Of a stretch of 7,723 nt of DNA, positions 6,904-7,723 are shown one piece after another. The notes beneath the pieces are model-generated. The model ran no database searches. It had not been told where the DNA came from and was given only the letters and a program-made list of their open reading frames with translations. The position numbers and the translations under genes are program-made. Origin of the DNA: Paracoccaceae bacterium (GTDB lineage: Bacteria; Pseudomonadota; Alphaproteobacteria; Rhodobacterales; Rhodobacteraceae); contig JAOUMG010000073.1 of NCBI GenBank assembly GCA_029881635.1, positions 1-7,723 on the forward strand. Direction: 5' to 3'. How positions within the stretch are numbered: the first letter of the stretch is position 1; each line of letters opens with the position of its first letter.

Positions 6904-6919
6904 GGAAGGCCCCCGGGCG

Positions 6920-7723
6920 ATGCGTGTGATCCTTTGGCTGACGGCGCTGGCATGTGCCCTTTACGGCGGATATTGGGCCGTAAGTTCGCGCGCCGTGCTG
7001 GAAGGTACCAATGCGGCGCTGGCCGACCTGCGGTCGGATGGCCATGCCGATTATGGGACGGTGGAGCTGTCGGGGTTTCCATCACGCTTCGATCTCAGGA
7101 TCGAAACGCCTGCATTCTTCAGTGCAGATGGCTTTGCCCGCTGGCAGGCGCCCTATGTGCAAATCTACGCCTTGTCCTACCAACCCAACCATATCATTGC
7201 CGTCTGGCCGCAAACGCAAAAGGTGACGCTGGGGCGCGAAACGCTGGAGGTCAATTCGACTGACGCACGCGCGAGTGTGGTCTTTGGCATTGGCGCAAGC
7301 CTGCCGTTGGATCATGCGCAGATGGTGGCGCAAGGTATCACCGTGGTGTCGGATGCGGATTGGAGCGCGGACCTGACCGAGATGCGTCTGGCAATGCGCC
7401 AAGGCACTTCAACCGCAAACGCACAGGAAGTTGGCATTGAGGTTCTTAACCTCGGCCTGACGGGCGGCACTGCCGAACAACTGATCGCTGCGGGGCCACT
7501 GCCCGCACGCGTAGATCGCGCAAGGTTGGATGCAGTGTTGAGCCTTGACGGGCCGATTGACAGGTTCACCCCGAAAAAAGGGTTGCGTGTGCTTGCTATG
7601 GATGTCCGGGCGCTTGAGTTGGATTGGGGCAATGCCCGGTTGCGCGGCGATGGTGCGCTGGCAATCAATGCCGCAGGCCAGCCAGAGGGTCGTATTGCGC
7701 TGCGCGTCGCCAACTGGCGCGAC
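6920..7723 (+). CDS. DUF2125 family envelope protein, 3' end cut by window
   Basis: The reading frame is open from ATG 6920 to the last base of the window (268 codons, no stop), so the C-terminus is missing. It begins with Met-Arg and a hydrophobic stretch (about 3-21), a signal peptide or single membrane anchor, so the rest is likely periplasmic. Recognisable DUF2125 features are GFPSRFD (52-58) and the segment from WQAP (75-78) to NHIIAVWP (90-97). Downstream are repeated beta-strand-like stretches such as ARVDRARLDAVLSLDGP and LELDWGNARLRGDGALAI, which recall AsmA-like repeats of envelope proteins. AAGGAAGG at 6902-6909 is a fair Shine-Dalgarno, 10 bases before the ATG. The family has no established function that I can state; a role in envelope or lipid handling would only be inference from the AsmA-like look. 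Confidence 0.87.
   Translation, partial: MRVILWLTALACALYGGYWAVSSRAVLEGTNAALADLRSDGHADYGTVELSGFPSRFDLRIETPAFFSADGFARWQAPYVQIYALSYQPNHIIAVWPQTQKVTLGRETLEVNSTDARASVVFGIGASLPLDHAQMVAQGITVVSDADWSADLTEMRLAMRQGTSTANAQEVGIEVLNLGLTGGTAEQLIAAGPLPARVDRARLDAVLSLDGPIDRFTPKKGLRVLAMDVRALELDWGNARLRGDGALAINAAGQPEGRIALRVANWRD

Noticed and set aside
6751..7263. A 170-codon + strand frame crossing the chaC start and the DUF2125 gene.
   Set aside because: It is out of frame with the DUF2125 gene, antisense to chaC at its start, and lacks family features; the frame from ATG 6920 carries the conserved motifs.

Overview
The window looks like chromosomal DNA of an alphaproteobacterium of the order Rhodobacterales (Roseobacter/Rhodobacter group). 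The reasons are the overall moderately high G+C, the sequence character of ClpA and of the ExbB/MotA-like protein, a DUF2125 protein next to a ChaC-type cyclotransferase, and the G/C hairpin plus GGAATATTT...AAAAGAAGAA element after gene ends, which I associate with this group from memory. No insertion sequence, CRISPR array, tRNA, rRNA or phage gene was seen. This appears to be core chromosome rather than an accessory island.

Layout. (1) The left edge holds the 3' part of gloB (glyoxalase II) on the + strand. (2) After 182 bases carrying a candidate promoter comes clpA (+), the AAA+ unfoldase of the ClpAP protease. Its start is best placed at a GTG at 649, with a strong Shine-Dalgarno 8 bases upstream, and not at the upstream ATG at 631. 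(3) clpA converges with a minus-strand gene pair across a 208-base intergenic stretch that holds a terminator for each side. The two terminators carry mirror-image copies of one 24-base element. (4) On the minus strand, a MotA/TolQ/ExbB-like channel protein with a long C-terminal coiled-coil tail (6195-4987) is followed after 2 bases by a MotB/OmpA-like protein with one membrane segment, about 400 residues of coiled coil and a peptidoglycan-binding OmpA domain (4984-3179). A TTGGCA-17-TATTGT promoter lies just upstream. (5) Further upstream on the minus strand is chaC (glutathione-specific gamma-glutamylcyclotransferase). (6) Divergent from it, a DUF2125 envelope protein starts at 6920 and runs off the right edge.

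Function. ClpA supplies unfolded substrates to ClpP. GloB and ChaC both act in glutathione metabolism, but they are in separate transcription units. The most interesting part is the channel/OmpA pair. It has the parts of a proton-driven, peptidoglycan-anchored membrane motor: a four-helix MotA-like subunit and a partner with an Asp at the start of its single helix. Both partners have unusually long coiled coils, and there is no flagellar, Tol, TonB or Zorya gene beside them. Its job cannot be read from the sequence and it is the main candidate for an uncharacterised system here.
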